Shown here: piece by piece, positions 44,442 through 51,817 of the stretch
Position numbering within the stretch: position 1 is the first letter of the stretch
Layout: the number at the start of each line of letters is the position of its first letter
Assembly (NCBI GenBank): GCA_964404445.1
Contig: CAYOJW010000001.1
Location: 310,001 to 374,000 of the forward strand
Length of the DNA: 64,000 bases
Reading direction: 5' to 3'
Origin: UBA2336 sp964404445
Lineage (GTDB): Bacteria; Bacteroidota; Bacteroidia; Cytophagales; Cyclobacteriaceae
Made by a program: the position numbers and the translations under genes
Notes under the pieces: model-generated
Seen by the model: the letters and a program-made list of their open reading frames with translations, nothing else
Databases searched by the model: none
What the model was told of the DNA's origin: nothing

Positions 44442-45665
44442 ATGAAGACTTGCGTTAGACTTCTTTCGATTTTTGCCGGTGCTGCGGTACTTTCCGCATG
44501 TTTTAAAGGTGGCCCGCCAACAGCCACAAATCCGGGACAAGTAAGCACCGCTACCGGCTTAGCCTACAATAAAGAAGATGAGGGCGGCTATATGGTAAAC
44601 CCCTTTAAAGGCCAGCCCGATGCCCCCAATATGGTATTTATTGAGGGCGGTCGTGCCGTAATGGGCTCTTTCGAAGAAGATGTTATGTCGTACCGCGACA
44701 ATATTGAAAGAACTGTTTCGGTGGCATCTTTCTTTATGGACGAAACCGAAATTGCGAACATCCACTGGTTGGAGTACATGTGGCACCTCGGAAAAGACTC
44801 TACTCAGGAGGTTTTGGCCGCAGCAAAACCCGATACTACCGTTTGGGTAGGCAAATTAGCCTTTAACGACCCTTACGTTGATCATTATTTACGTTACCCC
44901 GGTTTCCGCTACTTCCCGGTTGTAGGTATTTCCTGGACACAAGCTGCCGAATACTCTGTTTGGCGGACCCGTGCGGTTAACATAGCCCTGGCTAAAAAGG
45001 CTGGTGATGAATATGCCGAATCCGATGGTCGTATTCCGTTAGAGTCCGGTATCGTGGTTCCGAATTACCGCCTCCCGACAGAAGCCGAATGGGAATATGC
45101 CGCTCAGGCCATGATTGGTACGCAGTGGTTAGACGAAATGCAAACACACCAGCGCGTTTATCCGTGGGATGGCCACGCAGTGCGTAATCCGTACGGAAAA
45201 CAAATGGGCTATATGCTGGCCAACTTCAAGCGTGGCCGTGGCGACTATGCCGGTATTGCCGGTCGTTTAAACGATGGTGCTTTGATTACCTCCTATATAT
45301 ATGAGTTTCCGCCTAACGATTACGGGTTGTATAACATGGGTGGTAACGTAAGCGAGTGGGTACAAGACGTATATCGCCCGATGACCTTTCAGGATTTTGA
45401 CGACCTGAACCCGATGCGTAGAGATGGTTTCTTAGATAAAGCTACCGGAACTGCCGGTGAAGGAAACGGTTACAATAATATTGATAACGATCCCGGTGCT
45501 TATACTTCGTTGATTACAGACCGCGCCCGCGTATATAAAGGCGGCAGTTGGAAAGACGTAGCCTACTGGATGTCGCCCGGTACGAGAAGATTCCTCGATC
45601 AGGACAGCTCTACGGCAACTATCGGTTTCCGTTGCGCTATGATCAAAGCCGGATCGAACTACTAA
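44442..45665 (+). CDS. GldJ-like gliding/type IX secretion lipoprotein
   Basis: A 407-residue lipoprotein (lipobox VLSAC, Cys20) with a formylglycine-generating-enzyme-like fold (FIEGGRAVMGSFEEDV, SFFMDETEIAN, YRLPTEAEWEYAA, NMGGNVSEWVQDV, GGSWKD, GFRCA). The segment DTTVWVGKLAFNDPYVDHYLRYPGFRYFPVVG resembles GldJ more than GldK/PorK, and no gldLMN follow, which also argues against GldK. GldJ sits in the outer membrane and is needed for gliding and stability of the secretion machine. It is shorter than the roughly 560 residues I recall for flavobacterial GldJ. Confidence 0.75.
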   Translation: MKTCVRLLSIFAGAAVLSACFKGGPPTATNPGQVSTATGLAYNKEDEGGYMVNPFKGQPDAPNMVFIEGGRAVMGSFEEDVMSYRDNIERTVSVASFFMDETEIANIHWLEYMWHLGKDSTQEVLAAAKPDTTVWVGKLAFNDPYVDHYLRYPGFRYFPVVGISWTQAAEYSVWRTRAVNIALAKKAGDEYAESDGRIPLESGIVVPNYRLPTEAEWEYAAQAMIGTQWLDEMQTHQRVYPWDGHAVRNPYGKQMGYMLANFKRGRGDYAGIAGRLNDGALITSYIYEFPPNDYGLYNMGGNVSEWVQDVYRPMTFQDFDDLNPMRRDGFLDKATGTAGEGNGYNNIDNDPGAYTSLITDRARVYKGGSWKDVAYWMSPGTRRFLDQDSSTATIGFRCAMIKAGSNY

Positions 45666-45685
45666 TATTCAAAAGACTATTATTG

Positions 45686-45716
45686 AAAACCCTGACAGAA
45701 ACGTCAGGGTTTTTTA
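45686..45716. terminator. Bidirectional terminator between gldJ-like gene and comF
   Basis: AAACCCTGAC (45687-45696) pairs with GTCAGGGTTT (45703-45712) around a 6-base loop, with A and T runs on either side, so it can serve both converging genes. Confidence 0.85.
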
Positions 45717-46424
45717 TTTTCCTTCTTCTGCATAAGCAATACTGGCAATACTTACCGTGTGGCAGCCGGCATCCAATACCATTCGCGCACACGCTTCAAT
45801 CGTTGCCCCGGTTGTAACCACATCATCAACCAACAAAATGCGCTGGTTAATTACCGCCTGCGGATTGTTCACGTGAAACACCTCTTTAACATTTTGCCAG
45901 CGTTTTAATTTGCTTTTGCGTGTTTGTGTTTCGGTAACCGTTATGCGTACCAACACACGGGGTAAACAGGGTTTGTTTAAACTTTTTGCTAATCCGCTGC
46001 CAAATTTTTCACTTTGGTTGTAGCCCCGTCTTTTTTGGCGGCTGGGGTGAAGCGGTACGGGTATAATTACATCAATTTGTTGGTCGTAACCGTGTTGCCG
46101 AAGCTCTTCACCATAAACTTCACCCAATATTTCACCTATTTCGGGGTGATTGTTGTATTTCAGCCGGTGCAGTAACCGTTGAACCTTGCCCTGTTTTCTA
46201 AACAGTAAAAAAGCCGTAGCAAATTGTAACGGAAACCTGCCGGCCAGTCTTCTGTACAATGCGTTTTCTGTATCGGTATGGTAATGGGTGCGCGGCAATT
46301 CAAGTTTACAGGCCGAGCACACGGTTTCTTCACCTTTGGCCAGTGTTTGATCGCACGCCAGGCAATACCGGGGATAGAACAACGAAACGAAATCGAAAAG
46401 TATTTCGGTTGCAAAGGTTTTCAT
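45714..46424 (-). CDS. ComF-family phosphoribosyltransferase-like protein
   Basis: About 236 residues from MKTFATEIL; seven earlier codons overlap a promoter region and are left out. The N-terminus has a four-cysteine zinc motif (YCLACDQTLAKGEETVCSAC) and the C-terminus the phosphoribosyltransferase signature RILLVDDVVTTGATIEAC. ComF proteins support natural transformation and ssDNA handling. The terminator hairpin overlaps the stop region. A parS-like 16-mer lies inside the gene at 45865. Confidence 0.88.
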   Translation of the reverse strand: MKTFATEILFDFVSLFYPRYCLACDQTLAKGEETVCSACKLELPRTHYHTDTENALYRRLAGRFPLQFATAFLLFRKQGKVQRLLHRLKYNNHPEIGEILGEVYGEELRQHGYDQQIDVIIPVPLHPSRQKRRGYNQSEKFGSGLAKSLNKPCLPRVLVRITVTETQTRKSKLKRWQNVKEVFHVNNPQAVINQRILLVDDVVTTGATIEACARMVLDAGCHTVSIASIAYAEEGK

Positions 46425-46432
46425 ACGGTTAG

Positions 46433-46440
46433 TACATTTG
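46433..46440 (+). promoter_or_regulatory. -7 promoter element of the AhpD-like operon
   Basis: TACATTTG (perfect TAnnTTTG), with TTG about 21 bases upstream (46409-46411). It lies in the first bases upstream of comF's chosen start, on the other strand. Confidence 0.5.
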
Positions 46441-46494
46441 CGCAAAACCTTAATAATATTAACGAGGTTTTTTCACAAATCACAATAACCACTT

Positions 46495-46836
46495 ATGGGC
46501 TTAGTTGACGACTTTAATAATTACCGGAGCAAAATGAACGAAAAGATCCTGGCTTCCGATGGCCTGATCATTAAACGCATATTTAATTTAGATACCAATG
46601 CCTATACCGAAGGCCATTTGGACGTAAAAAGCAAAGAACTGATCGGATTAACCTGTTCGTTAGTGCTGCGGTGCGATGATTGTGTTAAATACCATCTCGG
46701 AAAGTGTAAGGAGGTTGGGTTTACCTCGGCCGAAATCCACGAGGCTATGGGCGTGGCTACTTTAATTGGCGGAACCATCGTTATCCCGCATTTACGCAGG
46801 GCTTTTGAATTTTGGGAGGAGTTACAACATGTATAA
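46495..46836 (+). CDS. AhpD-like carboxymuconolactone-decarboxylase-family protein
   Basis: A 113-residue helical protein with the AhpD-type CxxC plus His (LRCDDCVKYHLGKCKEVG, about residues 58-75). The redox-active cysteine pair and nearby His are the features of alkylhydroperoxidase-type members, not of true decarboxylases, so thiol-peroxide reduction is likely. Its stop overlaps the next gene's start by 8 bases. Confidence 0.85.
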   Translation: MGLVDDFNNYRSKMNEKILASDGLIIKRIFNLDTNAYTEGHLDVKSKELIGLTCSLVLRCDDCVKYHLGKCKEVGFTSAEIHEAMGVATLIGGTIVIPHLRRAFEFWEELQHV

Positions 46837-47212
46837 GCGCGATCTTGATTTTGAACGCAGGTGGCAGGTTTTACTGAAAACCCTCCAGGAAAACATCGGT
46901 AAAAAACCGAAGGATCTGAATGGTGTTTTGTTTTTAATAGGCGTACACGAACTCGGCCGGGGGCCTCATGTTTTTTCAAAAGAAGAAAAACAAGACCTCA
47001 TGCACATTGCTATTTGTAAGGTGCTGAGCCTTTCGGGATATTATGTGTTGGAGGGGCTGGACGAACAGGGGTGGCCGCATTGGAAACTCGTTAAAAAATT
47101 GCCGCATTTCGATCTGTTAGAACAGGAAAAACTGTTGAAAATGCATGTGCTTGAGTATTTTGAACAGGAATATGGCTGGTCGTTTGAGCCGCCCGCCACA
47201 ACCGAGGGTTAA
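46829..47212 (+). CDS. Conserved protein of unknown function
   Basis: A 127-residue soluble protein starting MYKRDLDFERRW, overlapping the AhpD-like gene by 8 bases. It is helix-rich with conserved-looking LIGVHELGRG and WPHWKLVKKLPHF segments. I do not recognise the family; the coupling suggests it works with, or is expressed with, the AhpD-like protein. Confidence 0.7.
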   Translation: MYKRDLDFERRWQVLLKTLQENIGKKPKDLNGVLFLIGVHELGRGPHVFSKEEKQDLMHIAICKVLSLSGYYVLEGLDEQGWPHWKLVKKLPHFDLLEQEKLLKMHVLEYFEQEYGWSFEPPATTEG

Positions 47213-47309
47213 AGATTTTCTGTTAAGATCATATACATTGTGGAAAAGTGAATTAGCCTGTATCTTTATACAGAGTGGATTCGTTTTTACTACATAACGG
47301 GTTTTGCAC

Positions 47310-50300
47310 ATGGTGAGTGGCATCGAAAAAATTCAGGGAAAAATCAAAGCCTTCAAAAGAAGGTATTACCTGAATTTGTTGGTGCGCGGCTTATTGTTCT
47401 CGCTCTCGATCCTTTTCTTTTATTTTTTAAGCGCTGCCGTATTAGAACACACACTTTGGTTAAACACATGGGCGCGTTTTTTATTGCTTTTTATTTTTTT
47501 CGGCTTAGTGATTTATTGTGGTTTCCGTTTTTTAAAAGAACCCATTGTTTACTGGTTATCAAAACGCGGCTTAAATGACGAACAGGGCGCCCGCCTGATT
47601 GGCGATTATTTTCCGGGGGTTAAAGACCGGTTGGTTAATCTCATTCAGCTTTCTGCAACAGCCGATTCAACACTGGCACAAGCAAGCATTTTACAAAAGT
47701 CGCGCGAGTTTGAGCCTATTGCTTTTGAAACGGGCATTCGACTCGATCAAAACAAAAAGTATTTAAAGTACCTGTTGATACCGGCCGGTATTCTTTTACT
47801 GATCTTTATTTTCAACCGGTCTGTTATCACACAAAGCACAAATCGCATTGTAAATTTTAACCAGAAGTTTTCGCCCCAGGCTCCATTCAGCTTTACGGTA
47901 TTGAATAAATCGCTTACCGGTTTTTTCAACGAAGATTTTACCGTTCAGCTTTCATTAGAGGGAAATGCGGTTCCGCAAAACGCTTACTTAGTGTTGGGCA
48001 CACAACAGGTAAAAATGGAAAGGTTGCAATCGGGCGTTTTTCAATACACGTTCGAAAAACTTCAACAGCCCCGAACATTTCAATTTGTTGCTGCGGGGTA
48101 TTATTCTAATCCGGTCGAAATAAAATTAGCCAACCGTCCCGAGTTAACCCAATTAGCCATCGACCTCCAGTACCCGAAATACCTGCAACGGAAAAACGAC
48201 CGGTTAGTAAATGCCGGCAATTTAGAAATACCGGAGGGTACCGTAGTAACCTGGAAACTTAAAACGCTGCATACACAACAGGCGGCTATGTTATTTGCTT
48301 CCGACAGTCAGGCTGTTTCTGTTCAAACAACTGAAAATCAATCGTTTATATACTCAAAACAGTTTAAAAACCCCGATCAGTACGAAGTTTTTCTGAAGAA
48401 TGACGACACACAAAACAAAGAGCGCATTTTTTATTCGGTCGATGTTATTAAAGATCAATACCCTCAGTTAACCATCAACAACTTTCGTGATTCCGTTTTA
48501 TACAAACGCATTATTTTAAGTGGTATCGCTGCCGATGATTACGGCATTACCCAACTCAACTTGTCGTTTCACGTGAAAGACGCCCAACAAAAAATTATTT
48601 CACAAAAAACCGTGGGCATACCTATTAGTGTTAACCAGCCGCAACAAAGTTTTTTCTTCAACTGGAACCTCGACACGTTAGACCTGAAACCCGGGCAGCA
48701 ACTTGAATATTTTTTGCAGACCTGGGATAACGATGGTGTAAACGGACGTAAGTCAACACGCTCGGCCACGTATGCTTTCTTTGTTCCCGGTAAAGATCAG
48801 TTGGTAACAGACATCAGCCGTTCGCAAACACAAACCGAAAATAAACTATCGCAAAGCGTTAATCAGGCTAAAGAATTTCAAAAACAGTTAGATGAACTCA
48901 ATCAAAAATTAAAAGGCAAGCAATCGCTCGATTGGCAGGACGAGAAAAAATTAGAAAACCTGTTAAACGAGAAAAAGAAATTAGACCAGCTCATCAATCA
49001 AATGCAGGAGCAAAACAAATTGCTCGAACAAAAGAAAGAAGCCTTTACCGAACAAGACGAACGTATCCGCCAAAAGGCCGAACAGATTAACAAACTCATG
49101 GATGAGTTGCTCGATGAAGAAACCAAAAAGTTAATGCAGGAATTAGAGCGTTTGCTGAAAGAGAAAAATAATCCGCAGGAGTTACAACGCTCGCTCGACA
49201 AGCTAAACCAGAATTCTAAAAACTTAGAGAAAGAGTTAGAGCGTACGCTGGAGTTGTTCAAACAACTACAATTCGAGTATAAAATGGATCAGGTTATTGA
49301 AGACCTGAAAGAGCAAACCGCTGAACAAAAATCGCTTCAACAAAAAAGTGAGCAACTCGAAAAAGAAGGCGAGCAAAAAAATAAAAACAATAAAAACCAG
49401 CCGGAGCAAAGCCAGCAATCGAAAACCGAAAAAAGTCAGGAGTTGGCTAAAGAACAGGCCGAACTCAACGAGAAATTCAATAAAACCGAAGAAAAACTCG
49501 AAGAGCTTCGCAAGTTGGGTAAAGAACTAAACGAGAACAGCGTTCCTGAAAAAGAACAATCGCAGGATATTCAAAAATCGCAACAGGAAGGGGAACAGGA
49601 TTTAAAAGAAAGCAATCCATCGAAGGCTAAGCAAAAACAACAAAAGGCTAAGGAACAGATGGAACAAATGCAGCAGCAAATGGAAAGTGCGCAAAACTCC
49701 ATGTCTATGGAAATGGATATGCAAAACATTGAATCGCTGCGCCAGATCATTCACGGTCTTATTAAAATCTCGTTCGATCAGGAAAACCTCATCAAAAAAT
49801 TCCGTGAGTTAGAGCAAAACGATCCGCGTTTTAATATACTGGCACAACAGCAAATAAAACTCAAGGATGATGTTAAAGTGTTGGAAGACAGTTTGTTAGC
49901 ATTAAGTAAACGCGACCCGATGATGAGCTCCTTCGTAACCCGCGAAATCACCGAACTCAATTCGCGTATCGAAAAAGTAATTGACGCTAACAAAGAACGC
50001 AGGCGCCAGCAATCGGCTACCGAAATGCAGTTTAGCATGACAGCCATTAACAATCTCGCGTTAATGCTCGACAGCCATTTCGATATGATGATGAACATGA
50101 TGGCGAACGCGAAACCCGGAAAAGGGAAGGGAAAACAAAAAGGAAAGCAAAGCCTCGGGCAAATGCAGGAACAGTTGAACAAACGCATTGAAGAACTAAA
50201 AGGCAGTGGCAAGGGCGGGCGCGAACTTTCGGAAGAGCTTGCCGAAATGGCCGCAGAGCAAGAGCGTATCAGGCGGGCCTTACAGGAGATGCAAGAGAAA

Positions 50301-50651
50301 ATGCGCGATAAAGACGGAAAACTTCCCGGAGGCGATGTGGCCGGAAAGATGGAAGAAACCGAAACCGATCTTGTAAACAAACAGCTAACCGATAAACTCA
50401 TCGAGCGTCAAAAAGAAATACTCACCCGTTTGCTGGAATCCGAGAAATCAATGCGCGAACAAGACTTAGACGAAGAGCGAAAAGGGGAGTCGGCCAAAGA
50501 CTATAACAAGGAAATTCCGCCAGCCGTTGAAGAATATTTACGTTTAAAGGAAAAAGAAGTAGAATTGTTGAAAACCGTACCCCCCAAACTTTATCCGTAT
50601 TATAAGAAAGAAGTTAGTGAATACTTTAAGCGCATAGGAGGCAATAATTAA
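47310..50651 (+). CDS. DUF4175-family membrane protein with long coiled coil
   Basis: A 1113-residue protein (ATG at 47310; a TTG two codons earlier is less likely). It has three membrane helices (about 20-45, 50-70, 145-165), beta-rich Ig-like domains (about 190-480), then a very long Gln/Glu/Lys-rich coiled coil (about 490-790, KKLDQLINQMQEQNKLLEQK and many similar heptads), a Met-rich stretch near 900, and a helical C-terminus. DUF4175 proteins are common in Bacteroidetes and have no established role; the shape suggests a periplasm-spanning structural protein. It is followed closely by an RsbW-like ATPase. Confidence 0.85.
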   Translation: MVSGIEKIQGKIKAFKRRYYLNLLVRGLLFSLSILFFYFLSAAVLEHTLWLNTWARFLLLFIFFGLVIYCGFRFLKEPIVYWLSKRGLNDEQGARLIGDYFPGVKDRLVNLIQLSATADSTLAQASILQKSREFEPIAFETGIRLDQNKKYLKYLLIPAGILLLIFIFNRSVITQSTNRIVNFNQKFSPQAPFSFTVLNKSLTGFFNEDFTVQLSLEGNAVPQNAYLVLGTQQVKMERLQSGVFQYTFEKLQQPRTFQFVAAGYYSNPVEIKLANRPELTQLAIDLQYPKYLQRKNDRLVNAGNLEIPEGTVVTWKLKTLHTQQAAMLFASDSQAVSVQTTENQSFIYSKQFKNPDQYEVFLKNDDTQNKERIFYSVDVIKDQYPQLTINNFRDSVLYKRIILSGIAADDYGITQLNLSFHVKDAQQKIISQKTVGIPISVNQPQQSFFFNWNLDTLDLKPGQQLEYFLQTWDNDGVNGRKSTRSATYAFFVPGKDQLVTDISRSQTQTENKLSQSVNQAKEFQKQLDELNQKLKGKQSLDWQDEKKLENLLNEKKKLDQLINQMQEQNKLLEQKKEAFTEQDERIRQKAEQINKLMDELLDEETKKLMQELERLLKEKNNPQELQRSLDKLNQNSKNLEKELERTLELFKQLQFEYKMDQVIEDLKEQTAEQKSLQQKSEQLEKEGEQKNKNNKNQPEQSQQSKTEKSQELAKEQAELNEKFNKTEEKLEELRKLGKELNENSVPEKEQSQDIQKSQQEGEQDLKESNPSKAKQKQQKAKEQMEQMQQQMESAQNSMSMEMDMQNIESLRQIIHGLIKISFDQENLIKKFRELEQNDPRFNILAQQQIKLKDDVKVLEDSLLALSKRDPMMSSFVTREITELNSRIEKVIDANKERRRQQSATEMQFSMTAINNLALMLDSHFDMMMNMMANAKPGKGKGKQKGKQSLGQMQEQLNKRIEELKGSGKGGRELSEELAEMAAEQERIRRALQEMQEKMRDKDGKLPGGDVAGKMEETETDLVNKQLTDKLIERQKEILTRLLESEKSMREQDLDEERKGESAKDYNKEIPPAVEEYLRLKEKEVELLKTVPPKLYPYYKKEVSEYFKRIGGNN
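48565..48580. promoter_or_regulatory. parS-like site inside the DUF4175 gene
   Basis: CGTTTCACGTGAAAGA matches the parS consensus TGTTNCACGTGAAACA at 14 of 16 positions. It lies 3.2 kb before the twin sites at 51.7 kb, the usual kind of scatter for parS sites around an origin. Confidence 0.4.
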
Positions 50652-50653
50652 GC

Positions 50654-51061
50654 ATGATGAACACCATTAGCATACAAATTCCGTCCATTATTGAAAACAT
50701 CCGGATGATTGAGAGCTTCATTGATAATGCCAAAGAGCGTTTTCATTTAGATGAAGACCTGTACGGAAACATCATGATTGCCGTAACCGAGGCCGTAAAC
50801 AATGCCATTAAACACGGAAACGCGGGCAATGCCGCAAAAAATGTGTTTCTGAGTCTTAACCTCAACGACAACTTATTGAAGTTTGTGATTAAAGACGAAG
50901 GCACGGGTTTCGATTACGATCAACTGCCAGACCCAACTGCGCCCGAAAACATCGAAAAGCCCGGAGGCCGTGGAATATTCCTAATGAAACATTTGGCCGA
51001 TGAAGTTGAATTCAGCGAAAACGGAAAAACCGTTGAGCTTAGTTTTTATATGAATTCGTAA
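50654..51061 (+). CDS. RsbW-like anti-sigma / serine kinase ATPase
   Basis: A 135-residue stand-alone GHKL ATPase domain: N-box EAVNNAIKHGN (about 47-57), G1 box DEGTGFD (about 85-91) and G2 box GGRGIFLMKHLAD (about 107-119). Such proteins are anti-sigma factors or serine/threonine kinases of partner-switching systems. No anti-anti-sigma protein or matching sigma factor is next to it. It starts 3 bases after the DUF4175 stop, so the two are co-expressed. Confidence 0.88.
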   Translation: MMNTISIQIPSIIENIRMIESFIDNAKERFHLDEDLYGNIMIAVTEAVNNAIKHGNAGNAAKNVFLSLNLNDNLLKFVIKDEGTGFDYDQLPDPTAPENIEKPGGRGIFLMKHLADEVEFSENGKTVELSFYMNS

Positions 51062-51302
51062 CACTTCAGGGTGAGGCTTTCTCAAAAGCGTAACGTCATG
51101 TCGAACGCAGTGAGACATCCCGTGGATTAACGCTCAAAACCGGGACATCTCACTGCGTTCGATGTGACGTGGTTATTATGTTGATTTTTGATACTCCCTC
51201 ATCTTTTTAAACCTCAAATTCTTTACACCTCCGCGTCTTTACTGGTTTTCAGATAGCCATAATCTCTTTCGCGTATTAGTTTTGTACGATACGATTTGAT
51301 TC
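51062..51302. other. Gap with repeat copy 2 and ybeY promoter
   Basis: No gene. It holds the second hairpin repeat (51090-51183) and, at its right end, a perfect -7 element TAGTTTTG (51277-51284) 19 bases before the ybeY ATG. Confidence 0.6.
51090..51183 (+). repeat. 95-base hairpin repeat, copy 2
   Basis: Opposite orientation to copy 1 at 39862-39956; they differ by three substitutions and one indel by hand alignment. Like copy 1, it is flanked by short TCAAAA / TTTTGA arms and could form a long hairpin downstream of the RsbW-like gene. Confidence 0.85.
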
Positions 51303-51725
51303 ATGGCGGCAGTTAATTTCTTTTCTCAAAAACCCCGGTTCAGGCTTACCAATCCACGAAAAACATCTTTGTGGATTCAAAATACCATTAAAAAGGAGGG
51401 CGCCTCTCTTATTTCGTTAAACTATATTTTCTGCACCGATGAATATCTGCACGACATCAACGTACAGTTTTTAAAGCACGATACGCTTACCGACATCATT
51501 ACTTTCAATTACAATCCATCCGAAAAAGAAATAGAAGGGGAAATCTACATCAGCATAGATCGCGTGCGCGAAAACGCTAAAACCTTTGGTGTTGATTTTC
51601 AAACCGAACTTCACCGCGTTATTATTCACGGGGTTTTGCACCTTATCGGCTATAACGATAAGAACAAGTCGCAAAAAGCCCTCATGCGTGAAAAAGAGGA
51701 CTCTTATCTATCTTTGCGTAAATAA
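51303..51725 (+). CDS. ybeY: rRNA maturation endoribonuclease
   Basis: A 140-residue zinc metalloprotein that trims 16S rRNA and takes part in ribosome quality control. The zinc-binding H-x3-H-x5-D/H motif reads HGVLHLIGYND near residues 102-112, and TLTDIITFNY near residue 62 matches the conserved central part. Length is normal. A promoter lies 19 bases upstream, and parS-like and DnaA-box sequence follows before mnmG. Confidence 0.93.
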   Translation: MAAVNFFSQKPRFRLTNPRKTSLWIQNTIKKEGASLISLNYIFCTDEYLHDINVQFLKHDTLTDIITFNYNPSEKEIEGEIYISIDRVRENAKTFGVDFQTELHRVIIHGVLHLIGYNDKNKSQKALMREKEDSYLSLRK

Positions 51726-51737
51726 TTCATAAAAATA

Positions 51738-51753
51738 CGTTCCACGTGAAACC
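51738..51753. promoter_or_regulatory. parS-like site 1 before mnmG
   Basis: CGTTCCACGTGAAACC matches the ParB-binding consensus TGTTNCACGTGAAACA at all but the two end bases, with a perfect 14-base core. It lies between ybeY and mnmG, a neighbourhood often close to the origin. Confidence 0.7.
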
Positions 51754-51754
51754 A

Positions 51755-51763
51755 TGTGGATAA
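51755..51763 (-). promoter_or_regulatory. Perfect DnaA box between the twin parS-like sites
   Basis: The minus strand reads TTATCCACA, the consensus DnaA box, one base after parS-like site 1. A single box can occur by chance; its position between two parS-like sites makes it worth listing. Confidence 0.5.
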
Positions 51764-51792
51764 GATTTGTGGAATTGTTGACAGGATTAATG

Positions 51793-51808
51793 CGTTCCAC
51801 GTGGAACA
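51793..51808. promoter_or_regulatory. parS-like site 2 before mnmG
   Basis: CGTTCCACGTGGAACA contains the perfect 14-base palindrome GTTCCACGTGGAAC, 14 of 16 matches to the parS consensus, 10 bases before the mnmG ATG. ParB bound here would overlap the mnmG translation-initiation region. Confidence 0.65.
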
Positions 51809-51817
51809 GGTAAAAAT

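Noticed and set aside
44442..45665. GldK/PorK assignment
   Set aside because: No gldL, gldM or gldN follow and the middle segment resembles GldJ more closely.
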